From: Acidiphilium acidophilum
GTDB lineage: Bacteria > Pseudomonadota > Alphaproteobacteria > Acetobacterales > Acetobacteraceae
Length of the DNA: 64,000 bases
Assembly: GCF_033842475.1 (NCBI RefSeq)
Contig: NZ_JAWXYB010000018.1
Span: forward strand, 3,021,501-3,085,500
Direction: 5' to 3'
In this document: positions 28,582 through 36,365 of the stretch, piece by piece
Position numbering within the stretch: the first letter of the stretch is position 1
Layout of the letters: each line of letters begins with the position of its first letter
Made by a program: the position numbers and the translations under genes
The notes under the pieces: generated by a model
Told to the model about the DNA's origin: nothing
Databases searched by the model: none
What the model saw: the letters and a program-made list of their open reading frames with translations, nothing else

Positions 28582-28690
28582 ATGAACACGACGTTTTCAG
28601 ATCCGGTCCGGGCGTTATGTCGCGGTGACGATTCTGGCGACGGTTGCTGCACCTGCCCTGCCGCATAATAGTCGCTCGCCGGGATTCCCG
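28582..28690 (+). pseudogene. Degraded duplicate of the PepSY gene 5' end
   Basis: From ATG 28582 the sequence tracks the PepSY signal-peptide region at 25095 nearly base for base (TTTCA-ATCC-GTCCG-GC, then GGCGA and GCACCTGCCCT). An early frameshift breaks the frame; restoring it gives FSDPVRA...VTILATVAAPAL. It stops at TAATAG and no PepSY domain follows. Confidence 0.7.
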
Positions 28691-28722
28691 GGGAGCAGGG
28701 GCGTGGGCACCGATAACGCCTT

Positions 28723-29628
28723 TCAAAAACAGTCGTAGCGTTCGGAGAACACCGACAGAATCTGGTCGCAGAAACGCGCGGCGGCGACCGGCAGGGTGCG
28801 GCCTTTCAACTGTCCCACATACAACACCCCGTCAGGGACATCGCGCGGATCGATCGAACGCCGGACCAGATCGGGTGTGTCGACCGAGGGCAATCCCAGC
28901 GGTATCTGCAACGTAACGATGTTTTCCGCCACCGCATAATGGCGAAGAAATTCGAAGCTGTCCGATTCGACGACCGGTTGAAGCTTCTGTGAACTCCGTC
29001 GCGTCGCCGTCTCGAGCAGGTGCCTCACCCCATATGTGGCGATTGGAAGAGCGATGGGAAACCGCAGGCAGTCGCGAAGGCGGAGCATACCAGCGCTCAC
29101 GAGCGGATGCTCCGGGTGCAGCACTGCTTCAACTCGTTGGCGCACCGCCAACAGCAACTGGAGATCGGACATCCGGACCGGCTCGAATACCAGCGCGATA
29201 TCGGCCTCCCGCGTGGTCAGCGCCTGCTCCGCCGCTTCGCGGTCGCGAACATAGACGCTGAACGTAACGCCCGGGTGGGCGCGGCGATAGACCGAAATCT
29301 GCTCGGGAAGAAAATAGGGCAACATGGCCTGGCTGCACGCGATCGCGACATGGCCGCGCCTTTCTCCGGAAAGGTCGGCGATCATTCCCTTCACCCGTTC
29401 CATATCGCCCAACTGCTGGCGGATATGATGGAGCAGAATTTCGCCCGCGGCAGAGAGTCTCACGCCGCCGGGGAGACGCTCGAAGATCGGCACCCCCAGA
29501 TCCTTTTCCATGGCAAGGATGCGGCGGTTGAGCGCGGTAGAGTTTATCGACAGATTTTCCGCGGCCTTTCGAATGGAACCTGCGGTTGCAACAACTTCGA
29601 TATAACGAAGCGGAAGAAGATGGCGCAT
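28723..29628 (-). CDS. LysR-type transcriptional regulator
   Basis: 301 aa from the ATG at 29628, preceded by GGAGG. The N-terminal LysR HTH (LRYIEVVATAGSIRKAAENLSINSTALNRRILAMEKDLGVPIFERLPGG pattern) is followed by a PBP2-like effector domain. It is divergent from the NCS1 permease/hydrolase operon and is the likely regulator of that operon. The inducer is not known. Confidence 0.9.
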   Translation of the reverse strand: MRHLLPLRYIEVVATAGSIRKAAENLSINSTALNRRILAMEKDLGVPIFERLPGGVRLSAAGEILLHHIRQQLGDMERVKGMIADLSGERRGHVAIACSQAMLPYFLPEQISVYRRAHPGVTFSVYVRDREAAEQALTTREADIALVFEPVRMSDLQLLLAVRQRVEAVLHPEHPLVSAGMLRLRDCLRFPIALPIATYGVRHLLETATRRSSQKLQPVVESDSFEFLRHYAVAENIVTLQIPLGLPSVDTPDLVRRSIDPRDVPDGVLYVGQLKGRTLPVAAARFCDQILSVFSERYDCF

Positions 29629-29723
29629 CCTGTGCCTCCGGCTGGCGTGGTGCAATTTCTGCAGCGCCCTAGGGGTGAATTAGCAGTATGCAGCAGCGCC
29701 CACAAGCACCATCATGCCGACCG

Positions 29724-29740
29724 TTCACAATATTAGTGGA
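29724..29740. promoter_or_regulatory. Candidate LysR operator between the divergent genes
   Basis: TTCAC-N7-GTGGA is an imperfect dyad in the 169-nt divergent region. It is A/T-rich at its centre, as LysR sites often are. Weak evidence. Confidence 0.3.
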
Positions 29741-29797
29741 CACCTCGTAAACAGATAATCACCGAAATCCCGCAGTTAAGTGCAAAGGTAAGTTCCC

Positions 29798-31111
29798 TTG
29801 TCACATAAAGAGTATACCGCCGGCCAGATATCGGAGCATGAAGGTCTCAGTACATTCAAATTGGGAATGGTATGGGCCGGTTTTCCATTCATAATAGCCA
29901 TTACGATTACGGGATCGGTATTTGCCAGCAAGTCAAGTCTGTTGACTGCGGTTTCAGCAATTGGAATCGGCAGCTTGATTATGTTTGTCTATGTCGGCTT
30001 GCTCGGTGAAATCGGGTGGAGAGAACGTCGATCTTTCTCCCAGATCGCCCAGATGATTTTCGGCGACGTAGGTTATTTGTTCGTGGCCGGGTTGTTATCG
30101 TTCCTTGTACTAGGCTGGTTCACCATTAACACTGCAATGCCGGCAGAGATTTTTGCCACATCGTTTGGCGTGCCTTATTATCTGGTCGCAACAATCCTGG
30201 GGATTGCCTTCGTCCTGGTGACGGCGCGGGGGATCATCGGGATGAACGTCATTTCAAATTTTTCCGTACCTCTTTTCTTCGCACTTATTTTGATCGCGTT
30301 CGCCATGCTCGCCGATCGTGGTAATGCCGGAGCGCATCCGCATTATACCACGGTCGGCGATCATTCACTGACATTTCAGGAAATCCTGGCGGGTGTTCTG
30401 GCATCCTTCGCCGATAGCGGAACTCTCGCGCCGGATTTCAATCGGTGGGCGACCAGTCGGCGTGCCTCATGGATCTCCGTTTTCGCGGCCTTCCCGCTCG
30501 GCTTCGGCATCGCGATGCTGGCGGGGGTTGGGTTCACGGCGATGCTGGCCATGCATGGGCTCGGGATTGCCGATCCGTTTCAGTCGGCCAATCCGATAGG
30601 ATACCTCGTGGGTCTAGGGGGGGTATTCGCGGTGTTCGCCGTCTTGGTCGCGATCATCAATCAGGGGTCGAATGCAACCCATTGCCTTTACAACAGCGCG
30701 CTCGGGTTTTCGAAGCTGTTCCGGCAACGGTATCTGGTAACGACGGCAATTGTCGGAACCATTGGCGTCATCATCGCGGCCACCGGGGTATGGGCGTTTC
30801 TGCTCGACTGGCTGGAAATCATCGGGGTCCTGGTGCCTCCGATTGGGGCGGTGGTCATCGTTGCGTCCTACAGCGGCTACCTGGCGCGGCGCAGCAGCGG
30901 TGAGCTTTCCGGTATGGCCGTTGCTCCCTGGCTATCGCTGGGGACAGGATGGGTCTGCGGGCTGATTGTGAACTACAGTGCCGCGGTGCGCTACCTTCCC
31001 GTTCCCATTGTTTCCTTTGTGGCCGCGGCGATGGCCATGGGCGTGCTCGCCTCGGTGAAGGGCGGACAGCGGCGGCTGACTACCTCCACGCTGATCCTCG
31101 ATGAAGAATGA
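29798..31111 (+). CDS. NCS1/cytosine-permease-type transporter
   Basis: 437 aa; the start codon is TTG at 29798 with AAAGGTAAG upstream, and no suitable ATG exists near the conserved N-terminus. About twelve membrane helices. The early segment [28 protein letters not shown] and the later [22 protein letters not shown] fit the CodB/NCS1 family, which imports nucleobases, hydantoins and related ureido compounds by ion symport. It is the first gene of an operon with two amide hydrolases, so the substrate is likely a small N-rich heterocycle or ureide. Confidence 0.87.
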   Translation: MSHKEYTAGQISEHEGLSTFKLGMVWAGFPFIIAITITGSVFASKSSLLTAVSAIGIGSLIMFVYVGLLGEIGWRERRSFSQIAQMIFGDVGYLFVAGLLSFLVLGWFTINTAMPAEIFATSFGVPYYLVATILGIAFVLVTARGIIGMNVISNFSVPLFFALILIAFAMLADRGNAGAHPHYTTVGDHSLTFQEILAGVLASFADSGTLAPDFNRWATSRRASWISVFAAFPLGFGIAMLAGVGFTAMLAMHGLGIADPFQSANPIGYLVGLGGVFAVFAVLVAIINQGSNATHCLYNSALGFSKLFRQRYLVTTAIVGTIGVIIAATGVWAFLLDWLEIIGVLVPPIGAVVIVASYSGYLARRSSGELSGMAVAPWLSLGTGWVCGLIVNYSAAVRYLPVPIVSFVAAAMAMGVLASVKGGQRRLTTSTLILDEE

Positions 31112-31809
31112 GCGCGACCGATGGTTTCAGCGTTGCTGCCAAACCGTACCGGTGGCCCTATGACGGAAAAGCCCAGCCACGGCACACCGCCCTTGTCGTG
31201 ATCGACATGCAGCATGATTTCTGTGGCGTGGGCGGCTACGTGGACGCCATGGGTTATGACATCGCGCTCACCCGCGCGGTGATCGACCCCCTGCGGCGCA
31301 CCCTCGAACGCGTTCGCGCCATCCCCGGCATGATGGTCATCCACACCCGCGAAGGCCACCGCCCGGATCTCGCCGACCTGCCGGCGAACAAACTCTGGCG
31401 CAGTCGCGCCATCGGCGCCGGCATCGGCGATCCCGGGCCGTGCGGGCGCGTGCTGGTTCGAGGCGAGCCGGGGTGGGAAATCATTCCGGAACTTGCCCCG
31501 ATACCGGGCGAAATCGTGATCGACAAACCGGGTAAAGGCAGTTTCTACGCCACCGATCTCGAACTGATCCTCCACGCAAACCGCATCACCCACCTGATCC
31601 TCACCGGGATCACCACCGATGTATGCGTGCATACCACCATGCGCGAAGCCAACGACCGGGGTTTCGAATGTCTGATGCTGACCGATTGCACCGCCGCGAC
31701 CCTGGAAAGCAACAAGCTGGCGGCAATCGAGATGATCCACATGCAGGGCGGCGTATTCGGTGCGACCGCCTCGGCAGCCGATTTTTGCGACGCTCTCGAT
31801 GATCGCTGA
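31108..31809 (+). CDS. Isochorismatase-family cysteine hydrolase (biuret hydrolase-like) 1
   Basis: 233 aa; the start overlaps the permease stop (ATGA). The D-K-C catalytic triad is D33 (VVIDMQHDF), K140 (VIDKPGKG) and C173 (TTDVCVHTT), with spacing close to that of biuret hydrolase (BiuH) and ureidoacrylate hydrolase (RutB). It would hydrolyse a terminal amide or carbamoyl group and release ammonia. It is not an isochorismatase in the siderophore sense, because no siderophore genes are near. The exact substrate is open. Confidence 0.85.
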   Translation: MSATDGFSVAAKPYRWPYDGKAQPRHTALVVIDMQHDFCGVGGYVDAMGYDIALTRAVIDPLRRTLERVRAIPGMMVIHTREGHRPDLADLPANKLWRSRAIGAGIGDPGPCGRVLVRGEPGWEIIPELAPIPGEIVIDKPGKGSFYATDLELILHANRITHLILTGITTDVCVHTTMREANDRGFECLMLTDCTAATLESNKLAAIEMIHMQGGVFGATASAADFCDALDDR

Positions 31810-32476
31810 AATCGATGCCAGGCCGTTCACCTTTCGGATGCCGATCGATGGCACCGCGCTGATTTTGATCGACATGCAAAGGGATTTTCTCGACCCCGGG
31901 GGCTTCGGTGCCGCTCTGGGCAACGATGTCTGCCTGTTGCGACCGGCGGTGGCCGCATGTGGGCGACTATTAGCGACATTCAGGGCAAGCGGGATGCCGG
32001 TCATCCACACGCGCGAGGCCCATCGGCCCGATCTGAGCGACTGTCCGCCCGCAAAACGGCTGCGCGGGACACCGTTGCTGCGGATTGGGGACGAGGGACC
32101 GATGGGACGAATATTGATCGCGGGAGACGCGGGCACCGAGATCGTCACCGAATGCGCTCCTGCGGCGGGTGAGCTGGTCATCGACAAGCCGGGAAAGGGC
32201 GCGTTCTACAACACGGACCTGAACCGATATCTCGGTGACAATGGGATAACGACGCTCGTGGTCGGTGGTGTGACGACGGAAGTTTGCGTGCAGACGACCC
32301 TGCGAGAGGCGAACGACCGGGGATATGACTGCCTGTTGATCGAAGAGGCGACGGAAAGCTACGTGCCCGAATTCAAGCGTGTCACGCTCGATATGATCCG
32401 CGCGCAGGGTGCCATCGTCGGGTGGACGTGCACCCTGTCCGCTTTCGAAAGCGGTCTGGCACGGTGTTTTCATTAG
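31799..32476 (+). CDS. Isochorismatase-family cysteine hydrolase 2
   Basis: 225 aa; the start at 31799 overlaps the previous gene by 11 bp. The triad is D25 (LIDMQRDF), K130 (VIDKPGKG) and C163 (TTEVCVQTT). It is a clear paralogue of the preceding gene (both share [20 protein letters not shown] and REANDRG), which suggests either a heteromeric enzyme or two successive amide hydrolyses of one substrate. Confidence 0.85.
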   Translation: MIAEIDARPFTFRMPIDGTALILIDMQRDFLDPGGFGAALGNDVCLLRPAVAACGRLLATFRASGMPVIHTREAHRPDLSDCPPAKRLRGTPLLRIGDEGPMGRILIAGDAGTEIVTECAPAAGELVIDKPGKGAFYNTDLNRYLGDNGITTLVVGGVTTEVCVQTTLREANDRGYDCLLIEEATESYVPEFKRVTLDMIRAQGAIVGWTCTLSAFESGLARCFH

Positions 32477-32596
32477 CTGTTCGACCAACCGGGCTCTGTG
32501 TTTGGTCGGGCGGTCGGGTCTTTTGCCTCACGGACATGATATGTCCCTGAACGGACATTATCGGCGGGCCGGACAACCCATTGCGGGAGACCCAGA

Positions 32597-33028
32597 TTGA
32601 GCGATGTCGAAATCAACCTCCCCGAGGTGCATGCCGAGCTTTCGGCCATTTTCGATCGTTATGAGCGGGCGTTGATCGAAAACGATATCGATGTCCTGAA
32701 CGAGTTGTTCTGGCAATCGGATCACACCATCCGCTATGGAATCTCGGAGAACCTGCACGGCTTCAGTGAAATCGCCGAATATCGGAGGCGCGTCGTCAAC
32801 AAACAGGCGTCGCGCAGCCTGGGCAACACAGTCATCACGACATTCGGCAACAATTTCGGGACCGTCAACACCGAATTCATTGTCGAAGGCGGCAGGGGCC
32901 GTCAAAGTCAGACATGGATGCGCCTGAACCATGGCTGGCGGATTGTCGCTGCCCATGTGAGCATGCCTGTCAGCCACGATACCGATTCAGGGCAACGACG
33001 ATCGGCGGCCGCCGATAATACTGCCTAA
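32597..33028 (+). CDS. DUF3225 (AtzH/HpxZ-like) protein
   Basis: 143 aa with a TTG start at 32597 (GGGAGA upstream); no in-frame ATG is available. SnoaL/NTF2-like fold: VHAELSAIFDRYERALIENDIDVLNELFW, GFSEIAEYRR, NTVITTFGNNFGTVNTEF and the WMRLNHGWRIVAAHVS ending. Its relatives are HpxZ of oxalurate catabolism and AtzH, the 1,3-dicarboxyurea decarboxylase of cyanuric acid degradation, which makes allophanate. With allophanate hydrolase in the next operon, an AtzH-like role is attractive but unproven. Confidence 0.75.
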   Translation: MSDVEINLPEVHAELSAIFDRYERALIENDIDVLNELFWQSDHTIRYGISENLHGFSEIAEYRRRVVNKQASRSLGNTVITTFGNNFGTVNTEFIVEGGRGRQSQTWMRLNHGWRIVAAHVSMPVSHDTDSGQRRSAAADNTA

Positions 33029-33054
33029 TCAGTGTATTGTATGATCACTGATTA
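33026..33054 (+). terminator. Possible terminator/operator dyad after the DUF3225 gene
   Basis: TAATCAGTG-N11-CACTGATTA forms a 9-bp perfect stem whose left arm contains the TAA stop. There is no long T-run after it, so termination is uncertain; it could equally be a protein-binding site. Confidence 0.4.
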
Positions 33055-33160
33055 ACCATTTATCGCTCATAAAATGGCCATCTAGCAGAAGAGACCCGCT
33101 ATTTTTAGCCGATCTGCTTACAAATGGATCTTGGCATGGATTTTGCTGTTATTGATCCGT

Positions 33161-33267
33161 CGCTAGGGTTCCGGTTGGTGTCTACAGTGCCGATGCTGGT
33201 CCGAGAGCAACAGCCGGGCGGGAGACATCCGCGCGGTACACGGCGGGACAAAAGCCCGGGAGAGCGT
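33161..33267 (+). promoter_or_regulatory. Guanidine-I (ykkC class) riboswitch
   Basis: The leader contains the conserved ykkC blocks in order: CTAGGGTTCCG, then CTGGTCCGAGAGC, then ACACGGCGGGACAAAAGCCCGGGAGA-like sequence (in three pieces at 33164-33174, 33196-33208 and 33238-33264). These are the nearly invariant loops of the guanidine-I aptamer, which binds guanidinium and turns genes on. A small CATGC/GCATG hairpin (33271-33287) before the AAGGAGG site could belong to the expression platform. This ties the downstream 'urea' genes to guanidine. Confidence 0.93.
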
Positions 33268-33348
33268 TTTCATGCGGGGGTTGCATGCGCTGTCCACATC
33301 CGATCCTCGCTTCACATCGACGACCGATCTGAAGGAGGCTCCGACCGA

Positions 33349-34902
33349 ATGAGCGATACCCCCATCACCCCGACCGATCACGCCGACGGGCTACGCGATC
33401 TCGGCTACATTCAGGAACTCAGGCGCGAACTCGGCCCGTTCGCCTCCTTCGCCTCTGGGTTTTCCTTCGTTTCGATCCTGACCACGGTTTTCGAGCTGTT
33501 CGCTTTCGGCTTCGGACTTGGCGGACCGGCGTTCTTCTGGACCTGGCCGATCGTGTTCATCGGCCAGTTCTGCGTCGCGCTGGTGTTTGCCGAACTCTCG
33601 GTCCGCTTTCCGGTCTCGGGCGCGATCTACCAATGGTCCCGCCGGGTCGCGACCGACCCGCTCGGCTGGTTCGCGGGCTGGTTCATGCTGATCGGGTATA
33701 TCGTGAGCGTCTCGGCCATCGCGATTGCGATGCAGGCCGCCCTGCCCGGCGTGTGGTCGGGCTTTCAGCTCGTCGGCGGCAACGCCTCGCCGACGAGTCC
33801 GACCGGCGCGCTCAACGCCATCGTTCTCGGCTCGATCGTGATCCTGATCTGCGGCCTCATCAGCGCCTTTGGCATCAAGCGGCTCGCCACCCTCACCATC
33901 ATCGGAGTGTCCACCGAGATTTTCGGGGTCTGCCTGCTCATCGTCATCCTGTTCACCCATACGGTGCGCGGCCCCGGCGTGATCATGACCACCGGCGGCG
34001 TCGAGGGCCACGGTTCCTACATCTGGCCGTTTCTCGCCTCGATGCTGATGGCGACCTATGTGATGTACGGGTTCGATTCCGCCGCCGAACTTTCGGAGGA
34101 AACCCGCGATCCGCGCCGGACCGCGCCCTCGGCGATCACCCGCTGCATGCTCGTTTCGGCGGTCGGCGGCGGACTGGTTCTGCTCGGCACGCTGATGGCC
34201 TCTCCCAGCCTCGGCGCTGATCTCGCCAATAACGGCATCGCCTATGTGTTGACCGCGCAGGCCGGCAACGTTCTCGGGCGGATCATGCTGGCGATCGTCA
34301 GCGTGTCGATCTTTTCGGCGGCCCTCGCGATCCAGGCTTCGGCGGCCCGGGTGATGTTCAGCATGGCGCGCGATGGCCGCCTGCCGTTCTCGCGCGCGCT
34401 GTCCACCGTTTCGAAACGCACGGCGACGCCGCTGCTGCCGAGCTTCGTGGTCTGCATGACCGCGATCGGGATCCTGCTGCTCAGCCTCGGTTCAGCCAGC
34501 GTGTTCGGCGATATCACCAGCGTCGCCGTCGTCATCGTGTATCTGGCCTATCTCCTCGTGACGCTGCCGTTGCTGATCCAGCGCCTGCGGGGTCATCCGG
34601 TCTATTCCAAACCGCCGCTCGCCGGGCATTTCACGCTGGGCAGATGGGGCCTGCCGGTCAACCTCGTCGCGGTGGTGTTCGGCGCGGTGCTGATGGTCGA
34701 TGTCGCCTGGCCGCGCGCGGAGATCTATAATACCGGCAATGGCCCGTGGCCGATGACCTGGTTTGCGCCGCTGTTCATTCTCGGGGCCACGATCGTCGGC
34801 GCCATCGCGTATCCCATGATGCGCCGGCAGGCGGCCTCGAAAGCGGTAATCATGCCGGACGCGACCGGCCTTACCACCGCACTCGGCCAGGACCCGGCCT
34901 GA
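33349..34902 (+). CDS. APC-family permease of the guanidine operon
   Basis: 517 aa; the ATG at 33349 follows GAAGGAGG. About twelve membrane helices. ELGPFASFASGFSFVSILTTVFELFAFGFGLGGPAFFW and ELSVRFPVSGAIYQWS are typical of the amino-acid/polyamine permeases linked to urea-carboxylase-like genes. It is directly downstream of the guanidine-I riboswitch, so it probably takes up guanidine or a guanidino/ureido compound. Its stop overlaps the next start. Confidence 0.88.
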   Translation: MSDTPITPTDHADGLRDLGYIQELRRELGPFASFASGFSFVSILTTVFELFAFGFGLGGPAFFWTWPIVFIGQFCVALVFAELSVRFPVSGAIYQWSRRVATDPLGWFAGWFMLIGYIVSVSAIAIAMQAALPGVWSGFQLVGGNASPTSPTGALNAIVLGSIVILICGLISAFGIKRLATLTIIGVSTEIFGVCLLIVILFTHTVRGPGVIMTTGGVEGHGSYIWPFLASMLMATYVMYGFDSAAELSEETRDPRRTAPSAITRCMLVSAVGGGLVLLGTLMASPSLGADLANNGIAYVLTAQAGNVLGRIMLAIVSVSIFSAALAIQASAARVMFSMARDGRLPFSRALSTVSKRTATPLLPSFVVCMTAIGILLLSLGSASVFGDITSVAVVIVYLAYLLVTLPLLIQRLRGHPVYSKPPLAGHFTLGRWGLPVNLVAVVFGAVLMVDVAWPRAEIYNTGNGPWPMTWFAPLFILGATIVGAIAYPMMRRQAASKAVIMPDATGLTTALGQDPA

Positions 34903-35720
34903 TGCTCGACCTCGATCGTTTGACACCTGACGAGTATCGCACGCGCTATCTCGAACTTCAGTTCCGCGCCCGCGCGAGGGCCGGTGCATCGAGCCCAACC
35001 GATTTGCCGATGATCCCCCCGGATGACGTCATCGCCACCGAGACCATCCCGCCCGGCGCCTATGCCAGCTTTCGTATCCGCCGGGGCGAGGCGCTGCACA
35101 TCGTCAATCCCGCCGGTACGCCGGGTGCCAGCCTGATGCTGTGGAACGCCGATGATCCCTCGGAACGCTTCAACGCCGGCGATACGCTCAAGCTGCAATG
35201 GACCACGCGCCTCACCACCGGGCGTGTGCTGTTCTCGGACATGGGGCGCATCCTCGCCGCGATCATCGCCGATAGCGGTTCCGGTCATGATGCGGTGCTC
35301 GGTCCTTCGACCGATGCCGTTCTCGGTCCTTCGACCGATGCCGTTCCCGGTCCTTCGACGCCCGATCGCGGTGCCGGGCGCAACGGGCGCGACAATCTGC
35401 GCAACGCCGCCGGTAAATTCGGCCTCAGCCGGCGCGATCTCGCCACCAGCCTCACGCTGTTCGCCGATCTCGCGGTGGGTGAAGACGGCACCATGTGCCT
35501 GCGCCGCGCGCCGTCGCCCGGAAGTTTCGTCACCTTGCGCGCGGAGATGAACCTGCTCGTCGCCCTGTCCAACACACCCCACCCCTTGGCAGCAGGCGGC
35601 GCGACCGGCTCGATCATCGTGACCCGTTATCGCACCGCTGCCGATGCCGCCGCCTTCTGCCGCGCGTTCAGCGAGGAAGCGCGGCGCGGCTTCGAAAACA
35701 ACGACGCCTACTTCGCCTGA
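34902..35720 (+). CDS. DUF1989 protein, carboxyguanidine deiminase subunit-type (UAAP1)
   Basis: 272 aa. The DUF1989 core (about 45-250) is recognisable by IPPGAYASFRIRRGEALHIVNP, LWNADDPSERFNAGDTLKLQ and LFSDMGRILAAIIADS. These 'urea carboxylase-associated' proteins were shown elsewhere to form heteromeric carboxyguanidine deiminase (CgdAB), which converts carboxyguanidine to allophanate and ammonia. A 24-nt unit is triplicated in the conserved loop (DAVLGPST three times), where homologues have one HDxxxGPS segment. The gene overlaps the permease stop by one base. Confidence 0.85.
   Translation: MLDLDRLTPDEYRTRYLELQFRARARAGASSPTDLPMIPPDDVIATETIPPGAYASFRIRRGEALHIVNPAGTPGASLMLWNADDPSERFNAGDTLKLQWTTRLTTGRVLFSDMGRILAAIIADSGSGHDAVLGPSTDAVLGPSTDAVPGPSTPDRGAGRNGRDNLRNAAGKFGLSRRDLATSLTLFADLAVGEDGTMCLRRAPSPGSFVTLRAEMNLLVALSNTPHPLAAGGATGSIIVTRYRTAADAAAFCRAFSEEARRGFENNDAYFA
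35289..35360 (+). repeat. Three tandem 24-nt repeats inside the DUF1989 core
   Basis: Units 35289-35312, 35313-35336 and 35337-35360 differ by only a few bases and encode DAVLGPST, DAVLGPST and DAVPGPST. The insertion keeps the frame and adds 16 residues next to the conserved His-Asp. Confidence 0.92.
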
Positions 35721-35728
35721 GGACCATC

Positions 35729-36361
35729 ATGCTGACCACCCGCACCAATGCCCTGCTCGATGTCACCGTACCGGCCCGCGCCCCCTTCTCGGCGGTGCTG
35801 GACCCGGGCCAGACGCTGCGCATCATCGACCTCGAAAGCCAGCAGGCGGTCGATGCGCTGTTCTACAACGCCGATGACCACACCGAGCGCTATTCCGCGC
35901 AGGACACGCTGCTCGCCCAGGCGCGGGCGGGCGGGCGCTACGACCTCACCACCGGCGCGATCCTGCGCTCCAACGAGGATCGTCCGATGGCGACGATCAT
36001 TGGAGATACCTGCGGCTTTCACGATACCAGCGCGGGCGCGTGCTCCTGCGAATCCAACACCGTCCGCTTCGGTCACGAAACCCGGTACATGCACGCCTGC
36101 CGCGAGAACTTCCTGACCGAACTGGCAAAATACGGCATGGACAAGCGCGACATCGTGGCCAACGTCAATTTTTTCATGAACGTGCCGATCCGCCCGGACG
36201 GCGAACTGACCGTGGATGACGGGGTCTCCGAACCCGGCGGCTATGTCGATCTGCGCGCCGAGATGCGCCTGCTGGTGGTGCTGTCGAACTGCCCGCAGGT
36301 CAACAACCCCTGCAACGGCTTCCGGCCCTCTCCGATCCGCTGCGTCGTGTGGGATCGCTAG
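35729..36361 (+). CDS. DUF1989 protein, carboxyguanidine deiminase subunit-type (UAAP2)
   Basis: 210 aa, the second DUF1989 subunit. Conserved features are GQTLRIIDLESQQAVDALFYNADDHTERYSAQDT and the metal-binding-like cluster DTCGFHDTSAGACSCES with three Cys and one His, followed by RYMHACRENFL. It is eight bases after the first subunit, and the two should act together. The ATG at 35729 lies after GAGGA. Confidence 0.88.
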   Translation: MLTTRTNALLDVTVPARAPFSAVLDPGQTLRIIDLESQQAVDALFYNADDHTERYSAQDTLLAQARAGGRYDLTTGAILRSNEDRPMATIIGDTCGFHDTSAGACSCESNTVRFGHETRYMHACRENFLTELAKYGMDKRDIVANVNFFMNVPIRPDGELTVDDGVSEPGGYVDLRAEMRLLVVLSNCPQVNNPCNGFRPSPIRCVVWDR

Positions 36362-36365
36362 ACCG

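Noticed and set aside
31108-32476. Isochorismatase in siderophore biosynthesis (EntB-like)
   Set aside because: No chorismate, aryl-carrier or NRPS genes; the context is nitrogen-compound degradation, and the catalytic spacing fits biuret or ureidoacrylate hydrolases.
33124-33348. A possible N-terminal extension of the APC permease
   Set aside because: This stretch is the guanidine-I riboswitch and leader; the permease start at 33349 has AAGGAGG.
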